Positions 62,075-64,000 of a stretch of 64,000 nt of DNA are shown in pieces. The notes beneath the pieces are model-generated. The model had not been told where the DNA came from, searched no databases, and was given only the letters and a program-made list of their open reading frames with translations. The translations under genes and the position numbers were made by a program. The stretch is from Streptomyces puniciscabiei. GTDB lineage: Bacteria; Actinomycetota; Actinomycetes; Streptomycetales; Streptomycetaceae. Every line of letters starts with the position of its first letter. Position 1 is the first letter of the stretch. The DNA lies in assembly GCF_006715785.1 (NCBI RefSeq), contig NZ_VFNX01000001.1:5498001-5562000 (forward strand), read 5' to 3'.

Positions 62075-63601
62075 CTACTCGACGGCGCGCAGCGCGTTGA
62101 CGACGCCGAAGCCGTAGAAACCGTTGACGCGCTTGCCGCCGACGCACGTCGCGTCCACGACCCCGTCGCCGTCGCCGTCGTAAGGACCGCTCGGGCAGCC
62201 CGGGTTGTCCGCCTCGGCCTTCAGCAGGGCCTGCAGCTGGGCGGGAGTGGCGTGCGGATGGGCGGACTTCAGCAGCGCGGCCACCGCGGCCACGTGCGGG
62301 GAGGCCATCGAGGTGCCCTGGAGGAAGCCGTACTGGCCGTTCGGCAGCGTGGACAGGATGCGGCCGTTCTTCGACGGCGTGTCCGGGATCTGGTACTTGT
62401 CGCCGCCCGGCCCCGCCACGTCGATCACGCCCTGGCCGTAGCTGGAGTAGTACGACTTGGCGCCCTTCACGCCCACCGCGCTCACGGTCACCACACCGGG
62501 CAGCTGGGTCGGCACGTCGAAGCACTCATGAGGGTCGACCGTGCGGGTCGTGGCCGTCGAGTCGTCGGGACTGGAGTCGTCCACGAGCGCGTGCGCGTCC
62601 AGGTCGTCGTTGGAGTTGCCCGCGGATGCCACATTGAGCGTGCCCTTGCGCTGTGCATACAGCTGGGCCCTGTTGACCGCGTCAACGATGGCGCGTTGAT
62701 CCGGATCGTCCATGCAGTTGTACAGCCACGGATCAACGTAGTAGCTGTTGTTGGTGATCTGTATGCCGTGGTCGGCGGCGAAGACGAAGGCGCAGACCAC
62801 GCTCTCCGGGTAGAACAGCTGCGTCGAGTCGGGCTGGGCCACCGTGATGCTCGCGACCTTCACGCCCGGCGCCACACCGGCCACGCCCATGCCGTTGCGA
62901 GCCGCGGCTATCTCGCCGGCCACATGGGTGCCGTGGTAGTGGCCTGCGTCCGCCGGGCGCCAGGCGCCGTACGTCGTGTCCGCCCTGCCGCTCACACAGT
63001 TCGCCGACTGCGAGGCGGAGAAGTTCGGGGCGATGTCCGGGTGGGTGTCGTCCACGCCCGTGTCGATGACACCGACGGTCACACTGCGGCTGCCCGGGTC
63101 GATCCGTGCGGCCCGGTCGGCGCCGATCGCCCGCAGGTCCCACTGGTCCGCCTCGAGCGGCTCCTCGCCCGGCGCGGCGCTCCTGGCGAGCTGCGCGGCC
63201 TCCGCCTTCGACAGGACCTGCACCGCGCCCTCGTCGGTCGTCCCCGCGGCACTCAGCGGCGCCGTGCGCGTGGCGCCCGCCGAGTCCACCCCGCGCACCG
63301 CGCGCATCCGCGCGGCGAAGTCCGCCTGCGCCGAGTGGACGACGATCACACCGATCGTGTCGTAACTGGCCACGATCGAGCCGCCGTTGCGGACGATCTC
63401 CCGCTGCACGGACTCGATCGTGCGGTGATCCGTACGGGTGTTGACCACGTACGCGAGGTTCGGTCCGTCCGCCGCCCGCACCGCGCCGGCCGCAGCGGGG
63501 GCGGCCGTGGCAGCCGTCGGCAGGAAGCCGAGCGAGGCGGTCAGGGAGAGCACGACGGGCACGGCGAGCGCGAGCCGGCGTCTGGAACGCAGATGAACCA
63601 T
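62075..63601 (-). CDS. Secreted S8 subtilisin-like protease
   Basis: A 508-aa protease. A signal peptide (about 1-34, ending AATAAPAAA) is followed by an inhibitor-type propeptide, then the catalytic domain with D180 in GVIDTGVDDTHPD, H226 in HGTHVAGEIAA, and S431 in FLQGTSMASPHVAA. The triad is complete. Cysteines in the domain may form disulfides. It degrades extracellular protein. ATG 63601 has GTGGAG 5-6 nt upstream. Confidence 0.94.
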   Translation of the reverse strand: MVHLRSRRRLALAVPVVLSLTASLGFLPTAATAAPAAAGAVRAADGPNLAYVVNTRTDHRTIESVQREIVRNGGSIVASYDTIGVIVVHSAQADFAARMRAVRGVDSAGATRTAPLSAAGTTDEGAVQVLSKAEAAQLARSAAPGEEPLEADQWDLRAIGADRAARIDPGSRSVTVGVIDTGVDDTHPDIAPNFSASQSANCVSGRADTTYGAWRPADAGHYHGTHVAGEIAAARNGMGVAGVAPGVKVASITVAQPDSTQLFYPESVVCAFVFAADHGIQITNNSYYVDPWLYNCMDDPDQRAIVDAVNRAQLYAQRKGTLNVASAGNSNDDLDAHALVDDSSPDDSTATTRTVDPHECFDVPTQLPGVVTVSAVGVKGAKSYYSSYGQGVIDVAGPGGDKYQIPDTPSKNGRILSTLPNGQYGFLQGTSMASPHVAAVAALLKSAHPHATPAQLQALLKAEADNPGCPSGPYDGDGDGVVDATCVGGKRVNGFYGFGVVNALRAVE

Positions 63602-63717
63602 GGGGTCTCCACTTCATCCGGATACGAAACCGCCCGAGACACAGATGGTGCCCGGGCAGGTACATGACGCGTGGTGCAGGCAGAAGCTAACCCCATGGCC
63701 CCACCTCTCAGCAATGA

Positions 63718-63737
63718 CTTGGCAATGGCTTGCCAAG
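63718..63737. promoter_or_regulatory. Palindrome CTTGGCAA-N4-TTGCCAAG in the divergent gap
   Basis: A perfect 8-bp inverted repeat with spacer TGGC at 63718-63737, lying in the 261-bp gap between the divergent protease and DUF485 genes. It is operator-like and could control either or both. Confidence 0.65.
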
Positions 63738-63862
63738 ACCGCTTGCGAAACAACTCATAGGACTTGAACCGGTCCTCGCGTGGCGCCGTGGACCTTGGGC
63801 AGGGAGCGCCAGCACGATCGAGCTCCCCCTTCGTCATCGCATCCGCAACGCGAGGAGACTCC

Positions 63863-64000
63863 GTGGCCACCGAGACACCGCCCCCCGCCACACCGGGGGC
63901 CCCACTTCCCTCCACCGAGGAGTTCGCCGAGGTGCAGCAGAGCGCGGAGTTCGGTGAACTGCGCCGCGCCCACCGATCGTTCGCCTTCCCGCTGGCCGTC
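63863..64000 (+). CDS. DUF485 domain protein (partial, cut by window end)
   Basis: The first 46 codons of a gene that begins VATETPPPATPGAPLPSTEEFAE and then QQSAEFGELRRAHRSFAFPLAV. The last segment is characteristic of DUF485 proteins, small membrane proteins that lie before acetate/solute symporters such as ActP. GTG 63863 has GAGGAG 5 nt upstream. The rest lies outside the window. Confidence 0.8.
   Translation, partial: MATETPPPATPGAPLPSTEEFAEVQQSAEFGELRRAHRSFAFPLAV

Overview
The window is about 72% G+C chromosomal DNA from a Streptomyces-type actinomycete. This rests on extreme third-position GC, many GTG starts, ATGA/GTGA stop-start overlaps, dispersed GC-rich palindromes, and gene order. 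The order ectoine - LAETGG protein - cobalamin - phosphate transporter - small GATC-binding protein matches what I remember of the S. coelicolor SCO18xx region. It looks like core chromosome. I see no prophage, IS element, CRISPR array, tRNA or rRNA.

Layout. 0-4.1 kb: a truncated drug exporter, a divergent DJ-1/AraC regulator, a GNAT acetyltransferase, a DsbA-like oxidoreductase and a class V PLP enzyme. 4.1-7.3 kb: ectABCD, for ectoine and hydroxyectoine. 7.5-13 kb: a DinB protein, a PLP aminotransferase divergent from a polar amino-acid ABC transporter, and an amidohydrolase. 13-15.7 kb: a sortase-anchored LAETGG protein, an FMN reductase and an XRE regulator.

15.8-34.1 kb: cobalamin biosynthesis in two minus-strand operons separated by a divergent ZIP transporter. 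One is cobD-cobQ-cobN-chelatase-cobO-cobB-cobI behind a B12 riboswitch; the other is cobM-cobL-cbiG/cobJ-cobH-cbiX-cobC. Both are tightly translation-coupled. The set mixes aerobic-type genes (CobN plus an AAA/VWA subunit) and anaerobic-type genes (CbiX, CbiG).

34.1-40.8 kb: a PHO-box-preceded Pit phosphate transporter with a small partner, a GH25 lysozyme, an aldolase, a hydrolase, a putative DNA-binding protein and a VOC protein. 40.9-44.1 kb: an ABC-F gene preceded by a possible leaderless 7-codon leader peptide, then the nucleoid protein Gbn behind a striking cluster of GATC sites, and an enoyl-CoA hydratase. 44.1-47.3 kb: an Asp23/AmaP envelope-stress module. 47.3-53 kb: a catalytically degenerate SDR, a GH15 enzyme, SURF1, a zinc-ribbon protein, and an exonuclease with a BRCT-like domain.

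52.4-57.4 kb: a TetR gene divergent, across a perfect palindromic operator, from a four-gene catabolic-looking operon (acetoacetate decarboxylase-like, SDR, two amidohydrolases). 57.4-64 kb: a VIT-family transporter whose stop codon lies in a 38-bp minisatellite, an alcohol dehydrogenase, a CopD-like membrane protein, a CoA transferase with permuted lobes behind AT-rich palindromes, a secreted subtilisin, and the start of a DUF485 gene.

The most interesting leads are the GATC cluster at gbn, the TetR-controlled operon, the multi-gene Asp23-like module, the possible leader peptide before the ABC-F gene, the in-frame REP-like insertion in the LAETGG gene, and the permuted CoA transferase.
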